The translations under genes were made by a program, and so were the position numbers. Below the pieces are notes generated by a model that searched no databases, was not told the DNA's origin, and worked only from the letters and a program-made list of their open reading frames with translations. A stretch of 64,000 nt of DNA from a virus, in the IMG/VR virus record IMGVR_UViG_3300044695_004134, positions 62,001-126,000 of that record; one strand, 5' to 3'. Shown in pieces: positions 8,812 through 16,444 of the stretch (positions within the stretch are counted from its first letter, which is position 1; every line of letters begins with the position of its first letter).

Positions 8812-8994
8812 TCACCAATGGCGGATTACGCCTGCAATAATAAAAAAGTTTGTGATGATATACAATAATACAATAAGAGTGCGTATGATGGCAACCTTAT
8901 CGGCTTTGTGGTCATTTGGATGTGCTTTCTCACCCAATGCTTTAGCCCAGAGTGTCCACCAATATTTAAGGTATAATTTAAGTCTGTACCTCAT
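8812..8994 (-). CDS. Small membrane protein
   Basis: A 60-residue protein. The basic N-terminal half (YLKYWWTLWAKALGEKAHPNDHKADK) is followed by one predicted membrane helix (VAIIRTLIVLLYIITNFFIIAGVI). The start overlaps the 3' end of the glycosyltransferase gene by 17 nt. Function unknown. Confidence 0.6.
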   Translation of the reverse strand: MRYRLKLYLKYWWTLWAKALGEKAHPNDHKADKVAIIRTLIVLLYIITNFFIIAGVIRHW

Positions 8995-9790
8995 CTACAA
9001 TGTATCCTTTTTCTTTTAGGTTTTCAATATCCATTTCAAAATATGGATACAATATTGTAGCAGGAACCACAGGCGTTGTCAATACCATTTCTTGAATATT
9101 TTCGGGCCATCTTCCTTCCATTTCCATGAATCTCCATTTGTATAGGAAATTAGCCCATGATAGGCCTCTGTATTTGTGTGAACGTGATTGTTCCTCATAA
9201 CGTTCAGTGTGCGGCTCTGGACGTTTTGCAAGATGAACGGATGGTTGCCATACACGACCATGTGCAAAATCATTGATTGAAGATTTTTCTGGTAAGTATT
9301 TTATTGCTCTGAGAAAATAATCACCTTCACCAAAACCATAGTGAAAACGTTCATCCCACATGCCAATCTTCTTTACTGCGTTTGGTTTATATGCACACAC
9401 CATATCACCGGCATCATCGGCATAGAAATCATACTGTTCCATTACTCTGAGCAATCGTGGAATCCAATCGTAGTTCCAAATCGTGTCATCTTGTGCAGTG
9501 ACAACGATATCAGCATCAGGTTCATTTAGATTTTTGAAACCATGAATGAGTGCCGTGTTCCACATACGTGCAAGCATAGCAGTTGCAAAGTCTGGAGTTC
9601 CAGTATTATGAATCACGTTCACATGGTATACATACCGTGGTTCTATTACAAAGTTTGTATGATTATTGATGATGTTAACGTGAATATCGACACCATCGGG
9701 TATATGATTAAAACCTTCAAATAACGTATGAAGATTAATATCCAGGGCTAATGGATCCTGCCACGTTACAATGAAGATTTTAATTTTCAT
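8978..9790 (-). CDS. Family 2-like glycosyltransferase
   Basis: A 270-residue protein starting MKIKIFIVTWQDP. ADIVVTAQDDTIWNYDW provides the DxD-type motif, and FHYGFGEGDYFLRAIKY fits the acceptor-side acidic motif of GT-A enzymes. The last 90 residues are less typical and may be an acceptor or lipid-binding region. It probably transfers a sugar to phage DNA, phage protein or host envelope; context does not decide which. ATGA overlap with the upstream membrane protein. Confidence 0.75.
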   Translation of the reverse strand: MKIKIFIVTWQDPLALDINLHTLFEGFNHIPDGVDIHVNIINNHTNFVIEPRYVYHVNVIHNTGTPDFATAMLARMWNTALIHGFKNLNEPDADIVVTAQDDTIWNYDWIPRLLRVMEQYDFYADDAGDMVCAYKPNAVKKIGMWDERFHYGFGEGDYFLRAIKYLPEKSSINDFAHGRVWQPSVHLAKRPEPHTERYEEQSRSHKYRGLSWANFLYKWRFMEMEGRWPENIQEMVLTTPVVPATILYPYFEMDIENLKEKGYIVDEVQT

Positions 9791-10074
9791 GCAAGCATCC
9801 TAATCAAACCAACAGAATCAATTGTTACAAGTAACATGTAGTTAGCCAACATGCCAAATGATTTCCGAGTAAAAGCAGCCCAAGCATAGAGACCACAGCC
9901 AACAATCCAGATAGGATATAGAACAAGTAGTGGAGGACTGGGTACAGTAAGAGCCATGGTAATCGAACAGCCGATACTAATAGCCCAAGCCAACAACTCA
10001 ATGCAAAAACGAAAACGATTAGAACGCCAATCATCTTTAATCCATCCAAAGATACCTAAGAGTAAATTGTTCAT
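9787..10074 (-). CDS. Small integral membrane protein
   Basis: A 95-residue protein with three likely hydrophobic helices: CIELLAWAISIGCSITMAL, LLVLYPIWIVGCGLYAWAAF and MLANYMLLVTIDSVGLI. Similar small membrane proteins are common in T4-like phages. No function can be assigned. Confidence 0.6.
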   Translation of the reverse strand: MNNLLLGIFGWIKDDWRSNRFRFCIELLAWAISIGCSITMALTVPSPPLLVLYPIWIVGCGLYAWAAFTRKSFGMLANYMLLVTIDSVGLIRMLA

Positions 10075-10079
10075 TTATT

Positions 10080-10388
10080 TTATAGTTTTGGAATATCAAA
10101 CTCAACACCTTTTCCATCTTCTTGCGCTTTGATGGAGTTCGTTTCTTTCTTTGCTTTAGGGAAACGTTTTGCAATGTCTTCGGCGGTTACCGTGGACATA
10201 GCAAACTGCACAAATGCGGAGTAATCATCAGATACCGTCATGGTACGTGGACCACCAGCCTCTATTGCAGAAAAATAGAGAACACAACCACCAGCAACGA
10301 GTGGTGCAATCTCAATGATATTATCTAGATTGATAATAAGTTTGCAGTTCTTAGGTGCAATAGAATTAACTTCAACGAATGTAGCCAT
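10080..10388 (-). CDS. Hypothetical protein
   Basis: A 102-residue protein. The N-terminal half alternates hydrophobic residues, as in a small beta-rich fold (CKLIINLDNIIEIAPL); the C-terminal third is charged (KAKKETNSIKAQEDGKG). A good SD (AAGAGGTTATT) precedes the ATG. Function unknown. Confidence 0.6.
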   Translation of the reverse strand: MATFVEVNSIAPKNCKLIINLDNIIEIAPLVAGGCVLYFSAIEAGGPRTMTVSDDYSAFVQFAMSTVTAEDIAKRFPKAKKETNSIKAQEDGKGVEFDIPKL

Positions 10389-10397
10389 AATAACCTC

Positions 10398-10535
10398 TTA
10401 ATAAAAAAAATAAAAACCAATCAACATCATAAAACAAAAAACGCCAAAAGTCAAGGCGTATACCTTTTTCTTTCGGCGTTCTTCGATTTCTTGATATATC
10501 TTTACCTGTTCCAGGAATAACTCAAAATTGTCCAT
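10398..10535 (-). CDS. Small single-pass membrane protein (45 aa)
   Basis: Translates as MDNFELFLEQVKIYQEIEER, then a basic RRKKK, then a hydrophobic helix ending FYFFY. The amphipathic, charged N-terminus followed by a basic stop-transfer-like sequence and helix suggests a membrane-anchored peptide. It fills an otherwise empty gap in the same-strand gene run. Confidence 0.5.
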   Translation of the reverse strand: MDNFELFLEQVKIYQEIEERRKKKVYALTFGVFCFMMLIGFYFFY

Positions 10536-10562
10536 AATAAAACCAGAATTGTTTCAGATAGT

Positions 10563-10727
10563 TTATTTAGCTGTCACGGTATCAATCTGATTTTTTAAAA
10601 TTTCAACTGTTGCGGCTAATTCTTCGTTAACACGAATGCCATCTAAATTCAGTTCTTGGATTCTATTTTCCAATTGCTTCATTTCGGCAATCATCTTATC
10701 AAATTCTTGTTCAATTACGTTTTGCAT
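10563..10727 (-). CDS. Small coiled-coil protein (54 aa)
   Basis: Translates as MQNVIEQEFDKMIAEMKQLE and continues with heptad-like Leu/Ile spacing to VTAK. Strong coiled-coil character, no Cys. The start overlaps the preceding 28-residue ORF's stop region. Function unknown. Confidence 0.5.
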   Translation of the reverse strand: MQNVIEQEFDKMIAEMKQLENRIQELNLDGIRVNEELAATVEILKNQIDTVTAK

Positions 10728-10728
10728 G

Positions 10729-10815
10729 TTAGTACATTCCTGTATTCTTTGGATTCTTACGAAATTCTATTAGAAATTCGCAAAACATTTCCAGTGCTTG
10801 TTTAATTAAAGACAT
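10729..10815 (-). CDS. Possible micro-ORF (28 aa)
   Basis: MSLIKQALEMFCEFLIEFRK plus eight residues. A well-placed TTGGAGACAAAC precedes the ATG, and the spacing to both neighbours fits the local gene packing. No family known; real translation is uncertain. Confidence 0.4.
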   Translation of the reverse strand: MSLIKQALEMFCEFLIEFRKNPKNTGMY

Positions 10816-10831
10816 GTTTGTCTCCAATTAT

Positions 10832-11050
10832 TTAGACGGCCTTAGCCGCTTTTTGCACTGCGTTTGTTGCTTCTTCTGAAACGTGTGTGGAAATATCAGT
10901 GAATGATTTGAAAATTTGTTTTGTGAATGCGGTTTGTGCATCAACAAATGCGTTGAGTGGCTTACGAATCTTTTCATCAGTAATGAAAGCGGATACGAAA
11001 TACTTTTTGGAACCTTGGACGGTATCGATGAATGTGTCTGTTGCGAACAT
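10832..11050 (-). CDS. Hypothetical alpha-helical protein (phasin-like character)
   Basis: A 72-residue protein with DEKIRKPLNAFVDAQTAFTKQIFKSF and a C-terminal Ala/Val-rich helix. The amphipathic helical pattern is reminiscent of phasin-type proteins, but the resemblance is weak. It is the first gene after a sigma70-like promoter at 11115-11143. Confidence 0.55.
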   Translation of the reverse strand: MFATDTFIDTVQGSKKYFVSAFITDEKIRKPLNAFVDAQTAFTKQIFKSFTDISTHVSEEATNAVQKAAKAV

Positions 11051-11114
11051 TGTTTTCTCCTAAATTTAGCGAGGGTTAATAAAAATAGTAATCTATATTA
11101 GCATTACTACTTAG

Positions 11115-11143
11115 ATTATATAGGTTTCTATGATGCGGTGCAA
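11115..11143 (-). promoter_or_regulatory. Sigma70-like promoter TTGCAC-N17-TATAAT
   Basis: Read on the - strand: -35 TTGCAC at 11143-11138 and perfect -10 TATAAT at 11120-11115, spacer 17. It drives the gene starting at 11050 and probably the small genes below it. The same TTGCAC-N17-TATAAT pair recurs before the primase gene. Confidence 0.7.
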
Positions 11144-11167
11144 CATGGATTCCATAGAATGCCATGT

Positions 11168-11425
11168 CTAAAGTTTTTCAATGTAGTTGTATTGAAGGTG
11201 CCGTTTAGCCTCATGTACCGAATGGGTTTTGTGGCCATTGATATAGATGACCTTCGGTGAATACACCAAAATCTCACCCTCAATCATTTTCAGGCGATAA
11301 AAGGTTTTACCTTTTGAATCAACTTCTTTGGTCCGGATATCACGGAAATTCTCAGCGAGACCTGCCCACATAAGTGTTTCACGAATCTCATCCGAGATTA
11401 ACATACGAAAATAATTTGCGTTCAT
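11168..11425 (-). CDS. Hypothetical protein, predicted leaderless
   Basis: An 85-residue protein (MNANYFRMLISDEIRETLMW...). A TATAAT box ends 5 nt before the ATG, so transcription should begin at or near the start codon, with no room for a Shine-Dalgarno. The later SPKVIYINGHKTHSVHEAKRHL looks like a compact basic domain. No known family recognised. Confidence 0.6.
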   Translation of the reverse strand: MNANYFRMLISDEIRETLMWAGLAENFRDIRTKEVDSKGKTFYRLKMIEGEILVYSPKVIYINGHKTHSVHEAKRHLQYNYIEKL

Positions 11426-11430
11426 AATAT

Positions 11431-11459
11431 ATTATAACATAATCACATCAAAATGGCAA
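11431..11459 (-). promoter_or_regulatory. Early promoter TTGCCA-N17-TATAAT
   Basis: -35 TTGCCA at 11459-11454, -10 TATAAT at 11436-11431 on the - strand. Only 5 nt separate the -10 from the ATG at 11425, predicting a leaderless message. Confidence 0.7.
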
Positions 11460-11493
11460 GTGTTATTTCACGTTTGTTGCAAAAAAACAACAG

Positions 11494-11525
11494 AAAAAGA
11501 CGCACCAGGAACGTCCTGGAGCGCC
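11494..11525 (-). terminator. Rho-independent terminator
   Basis: On the - strand: GGCGC-T-CCAGGA, loop CGT, TCCTGG-T-GCGTC, then TTTTT. It follows the 66-residue gene at 11530-11730 and separates the AAA+ ATPase unit from the next promoter. Confidence 0.75.
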
Positions 11526-11529
11526 TAGG

Positions 11530-11730
11530 TCACTTAATGCTAGCCAGAGTGTCGACCAGTCGATTCCATTCACCAGGGTTCAGGAAAAACTCAACCTTAG
11601 ACTGGATGGCATCAGGAAACTTAGCACCTTGATATTTAATCGAAAGTGTTACATGTTTTAGTTCACGAATATCTTCAACATCGAGAAAATATTGATATTG
11701 TTGATATTGGTCAGAAATTTCATACTTCAT
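11530..11730 (-). CDS. Hypothetical protein
   Basis: A 66-residue protein (MKYEISDQYQQYQYFLDVED...). ATGA overlap with the AAA+ ATPase upstream and a terminator directly after it make it the last gene of that unit. No recognisable family. Confidence 0.6.
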   Translation of the reverse strand: MKYEISDQYQQYQYFLDVEDIRELKHVTLSIKYQGAKFPDAIQSKVEFFLNPGEWNRLVDTLASIK

Positions 11731-12953
11731 ACAAACCCCATTTTACGTTCAATTGTTTTCTTTGTGTTTGTGTTTTGTTCAAAAAACACATCGGCAATGG
11801 ACCATGATTCACGCTCACGGTTCAATTTAGTTCCAACTTTTGTTGCCAACTTTTCGGCTTGCACTTGAGTGAGTTCTTCAAAGTGTAGAATGTCATAGCA
11901 ACGACCTGGACGAATCAGTGCAGGATCAATATCACGAATAGATGGCAGGTTAGTGGAGAAGATTAGTTTCTTGTTTCGTGTAGTCACAAGACCGTCACCA
12001 ACGTTCAGAAACTTGTGCATCATTGTGTTACCTTCAGCACGTGCTTTCAGGAACATATCAGCATCTTCGAGAACGAGAACGTTCTTTTCACCTTCAATGA
12101 AGTTGGCGAACACATAATCTTTTTCCAACACATTTGAATCATAAGACACAATGGCAGATGCTTCAGAGTGTTGTAGTAGACCACGGATGAATGTAGTCTT
12201 ACCAGTACCTGGTGGTCCAATCAACAACAGAATAGATGCGGACGAATGCATGAAGTTATCGTAGAATTCGGCGAGTGTTTGACCATCAAGAAACGGGTAC
12301 ATTTCTTCAACGGGCATACGGTCATGGCGGAGTGGAATCTCAATAGAAGAACCATCAGCGGCATAAATCCATTCGATTTGGTTTGTTACAAACTCAAAAT
12401 CTTTTTCGAATTGTTTTTCATACTGTTTGACGAATTCATCATCACCAACCAGTTCAACAGATACATGTGTTGAATGAATGTTGAAAAACAAATAAGACAA
12501 AGAATCATCATTAAAGAAATATCCGGTTCCATTTTCATATTGAAAACGGCGGAGATCCTGAATTGTGTCGATGTAATCCAACCATTCTTTTTTGGTCGCA
12601 TACATGCTCAACCTAGTTTGAAAGGTTTCAAGTTGGCGTTCAGAACGCTCTTTTAAAATTTTGCTTATGAGCAGGTCCGCAATATCATTTGCACCTAAGA
12701 AAATTTCACCGTTATTATCATTCATTTGTATACCTTCATTTTTCCACCACAGTAATCTTTTTGGTGGTGTTTTGTGACCAATTCTTTTTGCTCTAAATTT
12801 AGACATATTGTTGATGCCAGCCCATATAACATGTTTTTTTCTAGTTTTCCTGGAACCACTCCGTGATTCACCTCTTCCAATTTCAGCAAGCCATCTGTCA
12901 ATCCTCTTGGATACAGCAGACCTGCTTTTAATGGTTCTAAACCTTCGGCGCAT
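11727..12953 (-). CDS. BCS1-like AAA+ ATPase
   Basis: 408 residues if read from 12953. An internal ATG at 12725 (MNDNNGEIFLGAND), with AAGG upstream, would give 332 residues and is a serious alternative because the extra 76 residues are an unusual, very basic stretch. The C-terminal half is a clear AAA+ module: Walker A GPPGTGKT (about residue 246), Walker B NVLVLEDADMF, sensor 1 KLIFSTNLPS and Arg finger DPALIRPGRCYD. The FSTNL..IDPALIRPGR pattern is like BCS1/FtsH-type unfoldases. Likely an ATP-driven remodelling protein with unknown client. Confidence 0.85.
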   Translation of the reverse strand: MRRRFRTIKSRSAVSKRIDRWLAEIGRGESRSGSRKTRKKHVIWAGINNMSKFRAKRIGHKTPPKRLLWWKNEGIQMNDNNGEIFLGANDIADLLISKILKERSERQLETFQTRLSMYATKKEWLDYIDTIQDLRRFQYENGTGYFFNDDSLSYLFFNIHSTHVSVELVGDDEFVKQYEKQFEKDFEFVTNQIEWIYAADGSSIEIPLRHDRMPVEEMYPFLDGQTLAEFYDNFMHSSASILLLIGPPGTGKTTFIRGLLQHSEASAIVSYDSNVLEKDYVFANFIEGEKNVLVLEDADMFLKARAEGNTMMHKFLNVGDGLVTTRNKKLIFSTNLPSIRDIDPALIRPGRCYDILHFEELTQVQAEKLATKVGTKLNRERESWSIADVFFEQNTNTKKTIERKMGFV

Positions 12954-13062
12954 CTACTTCTACCACCCATGTCGCCCAATCTTGACGCTTAATATTGTTT
13001 GTATCAATGTGATTGTCTGTACAAAATTTCCATGCATCAAGATAGAAGTGAAAAAATTCCAT
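12937..13062 (-). CDS. Small hypothetical protein (41 aa)
   Basis: Translates as MEFFHFYLDAWKFCTDNHID and continues to TWVVEVDAPKV. Its 3' end overlaps the possible upstream start of the ATPase gene. Regular protein-like composition and tight packing support a real gene. Confidence 0.5.
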   Translation of the reverse strand: MEFFHFYLDAWKFCTDNHIDTNNIKRQDWATWVVEVDAPKV

Positions 13063-13063
13063 T

Positions 13064-13255
13064 TTAAATTCCTTTTGCTTTATATTCAAAGTTCCAATAC
13101 GGTCGACCATCTATAGTATACTCTATGTTACCACGCCTGTCAACAGTTTCAAGCCATCGACAGTCATTGTTTGCCACAGTAACTGGAAACCATGCGAACC
13201 AATCGTGCCATTGCATTTTACCTGAATAGTCTTTTAGTCCACATTTTAGTTTCAT
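13064..13255 (-). CDS. Hypothetical protein
   Basis: A 63-residue protein started at MKLKCGLKDYSGKMQWHDW, where the ATG overlaps the upstream TGA (ATGA). Rich in Trp, Tyr and Asp. Function unknown. A good TTGACA-N17-TATACT lies inside it and could drive the ATPase genes downstream. Confidence 0.55.
   Translation of the reverse strand: MKLKCGLKDYSGKMQWHDWFAWFPVTVANNDCRWLETVDRRGNIEYTIDGRPYWNFEYKAKGI
13115..13143 (-). promoter_or_regulatory. Possible intragenic promoter TTGACA-N17-TATACT
   Basis: -35 TTGACA at 13143-13138 and -10 TATACT at 13120-13115 on the - strand. It sits inside a short gene and just upstream of the 41-aa gene and the BCS1-like ATPase. Confidence 0.5.
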
Positions 13256-13812
13256 GGAAATTTCCATCCTTTGGCTGTGTATTTTTCAACACGTTTATGT
13301 GAAAGTGCATAAGCATTCTCATGCTCATTCTTAATCAAATGTTTGTTGAGAATTGCATTGTATTGCTTCTTCGAAATGTAAAGTGTGTGGCTTGAAATTT
13401 TATACCACGGCATACAATGCACAAAATCAAATGTGCTTCGTGAATCAGCAGTAGCAAGTGTAATCACTTGGAGGCCATTTTTAAATGTGGTGGCATTTGC
13501 AGTCACCAATTTACCTTCAATCTGCACTTCAACATATTTTTCATCGGCATCTTGAATATAGTTTTTATCCATACCATGAATATATTGTTTGAAGTGCATT
13601 ATATCATTTGCATCATTTAAATACAAATCATAGTCTTTAGGTGTTTCATAATGCATGAGTGAAGAAATTGCACCGCCAGTTAAAATTGCTTTATCACGGA
13701 GAAAGTCGCTCAATTCCCGTGGAATTCCATCAAACATTATATTCAAGGTTGCAAACAAACGCTTTTTGACCTCATGTATTTGGTCAATTTGAATGTCTTT
13801 AAGTTCCGGCAT
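13252..13812 (-). CDS. Nucleotidyltransferase-fold protein
   Basis: A 186-residue protein. AILTGGAISSLMHYETPKDYDLYLND fits the GG...DxDxY head motif of the polymerase-beta-type nucleotidyltransferase superfamily. FDFVHCMPWY could supply the third acidic region. Phage proteins with this motif are widespread, with unknown transfer target. The last codons overlap the next gene (ATGA). Confidence 0.65.
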   Translation of the reverse strand: MPELKDIQIDQIHEVKKRLFATLNIMFDGIPRELSDFLRDKAILTGGAISSLMHYETPKDYDLYLNDANDIMHFKQYIHGMDKNYIQDADEKYVEVQIEGKLVTANATTFKNGLQVITLATADSRSTFDFVHCMPWYKISSHTLYISKKQYNAILNKHLIKNEHENAYALSHKRVEKYTAKGWKFP

Positions 13813-14128
13813 AATGCATCCTCAATATTTTAACTTGGTCATGTGGTGCAAGGTAACAACGAGCCTTTACAATGGTATCAAATGTTATGTTATCACGCAT
13901 TTGTGTGAATTCAACAAGACCATTTGAAATCATGTATTCACCCATTTGTTGAGCCATTGATGACCTCAGATATTGTTTCAATTCGTGGTCGGAACGAACA
14001 TCTACCATTTTATGTTCAGGCACACGAATTGTACCTGTCACCAACTTACCGCCGATTGGAACATCTTTATATGTGAAATTGATATCGGTATATGGGTCAA
14101 TACCCCAATTAGGAGTATTGATTGCCAT
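13799..14128 (-). CDS. Hypothetical protein
   Basis: A 109-residue protein (MAINTPNWGIDPYTDINFTY...). The layout, with a central helix region SDHELKQYLRSSMAQQMGEYM, is protein-like and the gene is tightly packed, but no family is recognised. Confidence 0.55.
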   Translation of the reverse strand: MAINTPNWGIDPYTDINFTYKDVPIGGKLVTGTIRVPEHKMVDVRSDHELKQYLRSSMAQQMGEYMISNGLVEFTQMRDNITFDTIVKARCYLAPHDQVKILRMHYAGT

Positions 14129-14484
14129 TATACAGTCTCTTGTGCAACATCGTTGGTTTCAGTAGGTTTTTGCTTTTCACGTTTGACTGGTGCCACAGGT
14201 GCAACAGGTTGAACGGGTTGAACCTTACCGATGTAACGACCTTCAGGAGAAAACTCTTGAAAGTTCACCAGTTGGTATGCAGTCACTTTCCGACCATCTT
14301 TGTAAACACGGACAATTCCACCATCTTTGCGGATGTTGTAAATGTTAGTGGAGAGGCGATAGAGAACACCTTCTTGGTCACTGCCCTTGAAGCAAGCCTC
14401 AATCTCTGCGGGAGAGACAGGCTTGCCAGAGAGCATAACACAAGCAATTTTTTCGTGACGGTTGATTTTAGTGGTAGTACGCAT
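14128..14484 (-). CDS. Putative winged-helix protein
   Basis: A 118-residue protein started at MRTTTKINRHEKIACVML, preceded by AAAGGATATATT. The segment KIACVMLSGKPVSPAEIEACFKG...LYRLSTNIYNIRKDGGIVRVYKDGRKVTAYQLV reads like a helix-turn-helix plus wing. The C-terminal tail (VQPVQPVAPVAPVKREKQ) is Pro/Val-rich and disordered. It has its own promoter, so a role in early gene control is possible. Confidence 0.5.
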   Translation of the reverse strand: MRTTTKINRHEKIACVMLSGKPVSPAEIEACFKGSDQEGVLYRLSTNIYNIRKDGGIVRVYKDGRKVTAYQLVNFQEFSPEGRYIGKVQPVQPVAPVAPVKREKQKPTETNDVAQETV

Positions 14485-14518
14485 AATATATCCTTTGAGA
14501 AAAAGTTTACCAGATTCA

Positions 14519-14547
14519 ATTGTAACAGAGTGGCAGTCTGGTGGCAA
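14519..14547 (-). promoter_or_regulatory. Early promoter TTGCCA-N17-TACAAT
   Basis: -35 TTGCCA at 14547-14542, -10 TACAAT at 14524-14519, for the gene starting at 14484. The element is enclosed in a 10-bp perfect inverted repeat (14524-14533 with 14548-14557). Confidence 0.65.
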
Positions 14548-14557
14548 CCACTCTGTT
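14524..14557. promoter_or_regulatory. 10-bp perfect inverted repeat around a promoter
   Basis: AACAGAGTGG at 14524-14533 pairs with CCACTCTGTT at 14548-14557, 14 nt apart. The -35 and spacer of the promoter lie within it. There is no T-run, so it is not a normal terminator. It may be an operator or an attenuator hairpin. Confidence 0.5.
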
Positions 14558-14573
14558 GTTAAAATACCACAGT

Positions 14574-15734
14574 TTAGAATGGTACTTCATCATCAGGTGA
14601 GGTCGGCATCACAGGTGCGGTGTTTGCCTCCGCCACTTTGATATCAACTTTCGAATACAGGTCAAGGAACGAATCCTTGGTTTCTTGGTCAAAACGATTC
14701 ACACAGAGTTGAATTGCCTTCGAACGGTCTTTGAAGATTGAATAAGTCTTTGCAATGTGGACCAAACGGCGAGTGGAGACAATCTCATCGACACCACCTT
14801 CGGCAAATGTCTTACGAATCACATCAGCCCACTTTACAAGATTTTCCGCAAACTCATCATCATTCAACAATGGTTTGAGAATCTTGAGTTCAACTTTGGA
14901 CTCTGGATATTCCTGTTCAACGGTGATGTTGAAACGCTCAAGGAACGCATCATCAAGAATCTGTGAGAGGTAACGACCTTCTTCAGAGCCACGGCCTTTG
15001 GTGTTTGCAGTAGCAACAACGTTGAAGCCACGTTTTGGATAGATGTATTCACCAGACTTTTTGTTGAAGTATGGCTTGCCTTCCAGAATACCTTGGAGGC
15101 ACATGAGTTTGTTAGAACCACGGTCAACTTCGTCAATCAAGAGAATTGCACCACGTTTCATGGCTGTCATCACAGGACCATCACGGTACACCACGTTACC
15201 GTCAATCAGTGTAGGACCACCAATCAGGTCAGATTCATCAGTCTCAACGGAGATGTTCACACGGATGCATTCACGTTTGAGTGTGGCACACACTTGTTCA
15301 ACCATCAGGGTTTTGCCATTGCCTGACATACCAGTAATGAACACGGGGAAGAATTCCTGTGATAGCACAATCGAGGTCAGGTCTTTGTAGAAACCAAAAG
15401 GAACATAGCCTTGGTATTTTTCAGGGATAGAAGTATCTGCATGGTCTTCAAGTTTCTTTTGACGGAGAACATGGACAGTGGCAGTTTGTGTCAATTCGAC
15501 AACGGCAGGTTCTTCCGTAACCATTGCAGTTACGGCATGACGCACAGCGTTTGGTGCATCAGGAAGAAGGTATTGACCACGACCGGAACGAAACTCTTGG
15601 CGAGTGACAAACCAGAAGGGATAAGGAACAGACCGTTCATCAACAACGTGTTGAATTTGGTCACGACTCAAAATTGCATTCTCACCGAAAATCTCAGTAG
15701 CGGCTTGGACGAATGCTTTTGCATTACGATTCAT
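14574..15734 (-). CDS. cobS-like: CobS/MoxR-like AAA+ ATPase
   Basis: 386 residues from MNRNAKAFVQ, chosen because GGAGAACTTT precedes it; an upstream ATG at 15746 lacks a ribosome site. Walker A GMSGNGKT (about residues 135-142), then the DESDLIGG and RGAILLIDEVDRGSN (Walker B) blocks, ATANTKGRGSEEGRY, and the Arg finger in DDAFLERF. This matches the MoxR/CobS AAA+ clade, which pairs with vWA proteins. A CobT-like vWA partner is at 29836-32037, some 14 kb away. Probably an ATP-driven chaperone; cobalt chelation is unlikely without other cobalamin genes. Confidence 0.88.
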   Translation of the reverse strand: MNRNAKAFVQAATEIFGENAILSRDQIQHVVDERSVPYPFWFVTRQEFRSGRGQYLLPDAPNAVRHAVTAMVTEEPAVVELTQTATVHVLRQKKLEDHADTSIPEKYQGYVPFGFYKDLTSIVLSQEFFPVFITGMSGNGKTLMVEQVCATLKRECIRVNISVETDESDLIGGPTLIDGNVVYRDGPVMTAMKRGAILLIDEVDRGSNKLMCLQGILEGKPYFNKKSGEYIYPKRGFNVVATANTKGRGSEEGRYLSQILDDAFLERFNITVEQEYPESKVELKILKPLLNDDEFAENLVKWADVIRKTFAEGGVDEIVSTRRLVHIAKTYSIFKDRSKAIQLCVNRFDQETKDSFLDLYSKVDIKVAEANTAPVMPTSPDDEVPF

Positions 15735-15760
15735 AAAGTTCTCCATAACAAGGTGTTTCT

Positions 15761-15789
15761 ATTATATCACAGTTTCTGCCACATGGCAA
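15761..15789 (-). promoter_or_regulatory. Early promoter TTGCCA-N17-TATAAT
   Basis: -35 at 15789-15784 and -10 at 15766-15761 on the - strand, upstream of the CobS-like gene. Confidence 0.7.
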
Positions 15790-15847
15790 CCATTTTTTGG
15801 TAGATATGTTGCATAGAAACAACAATCATGTACCAGTTTATATCCAT
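15767..15847 (-). CDS. Possible micro-ORF (26 aa)
   Basis: MDINWYMIVVSMQHIYQKMV plus six residues. AGAGGTGAAT lies directly before the ATG. The ORF overlaps the promoter of the CobS-like gene. Weakly supported. Confidence 0.3.
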   Translation of the reverse strand: MDINWYMIVVSMQHIYQKMVAMWQKL

Positions 15848-15897
15848 ATTCACCTCTTTCCATTCTTGTTTGTTGCATAAGTAGGTATGTCCATCCT

Positions 15898-16149
15898 TCA
15901 GAGAAGGTTAACCTGTATATCCACCTTAGTGGCCACCATCTTTTCATCATAATAGGTGTATGTGGTACCAAAACCACTAACATTTTCTCTTGCACAGGTT
16001 GCCAATGCATTCCATACTGCAACCCTTTGTGTGGTAAACACAAACTTATCTTCAAGGTCTTTCACCTTCATAATGAAGCCAACACCGTTCACGATAGCAC
16101 GGAACTTCTGAGTGTTATTCAGACCCCAAATCAGTTGTTTTGTACGCAT
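15898..16149 (-). CDS. Hypothetical protein
   Basis: An 83-residue protein (MRTKQLIWGLNNTQKFRAIV...) with a short alpha/beta-like pattern and a conserved-looking YDEKMVATKVDIQVNLL end. First gene after promoter 16179-16206. No family recognised. Confidence 0.55.
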   Translation of the reverse strand: MRTKQLIWGLNNTQKFRAIVNGVGFIMKVKDLEDKFVFTTQRVAVWNALATCARENVSGFGTTYTYYDEKMVATKVDIQVNLL

Positions 16150-16178
16150 TACATGCCTTTCACATTGAATAAGACTCT

Positions 16179-16206
16179 ATTATACCAGAAACCAAAAAAA
16201 AGGCAA
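16179..16206 (-). promoter_or_regulatory. Early promoter TTGCCT-N16-TATAAT overlapping a terminator
   Basis: -35 TTGCCT at 16206-16201, -10 TATAAT at 16184-16179. The -35 is the descending arm of the terminator at 16194-16220. Confidence 0.65.
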
Positions 16207-16220
16207 CCATAAAGATTGCC
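16194..16220 (-). terminator. Rho-independent terminator containing a -35 box
   Basis: On the - strand: GGCAA, nine-base loop, TTGCC, then eight T. It ends the unit upstream while its 3' arm also serves as the -35 of the next promoter. Confidence 0.65.
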
Positions 16221-16243
16221 CTTTGTTGTTTTTTTACAACACT

Positions 16244-16444
16244 TCACCAATAGCCATCGGAACAGCCAAGGACGTATTGGTAAACACTCAGCCGTCCTTC
16301 CGCACCAGTTTGGTACACCTCATTCGGTGTTTTACCATCAAATGCTTTATTCTCCGAATCCCACCATCCATCGACCAATTGTGTTGAACCTATCATGGCG
16401 TACAGATAACGATTGATATCAGATTTTACGATTGGCTCTTTCAT
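16244..16444 (-). CDS. Small protein with MbcA/ParS (DUF2384)-like domain
   Basis: A 66-residue protein. GWWDSENKAFDGKTPNEVYQTGAEGRLSVYQYVLG resembles the toxin-binding C-terminal domain of Xre/MbcA/ParS antitoxins (FxGxTPxExxxxG pattern). No RES-type toxin lies nearby, so it might act as an orphan antitoxin-like protein. ATGA overlap with the gene upstream. Confidence 0.55.
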   Translation of the reverse strand: MKEPIVKSDINRYLYAMIGSTQLVDGWWDSENKAFDGKTPNEVYQTGAEGRLSVYQYVLGCSDGYW

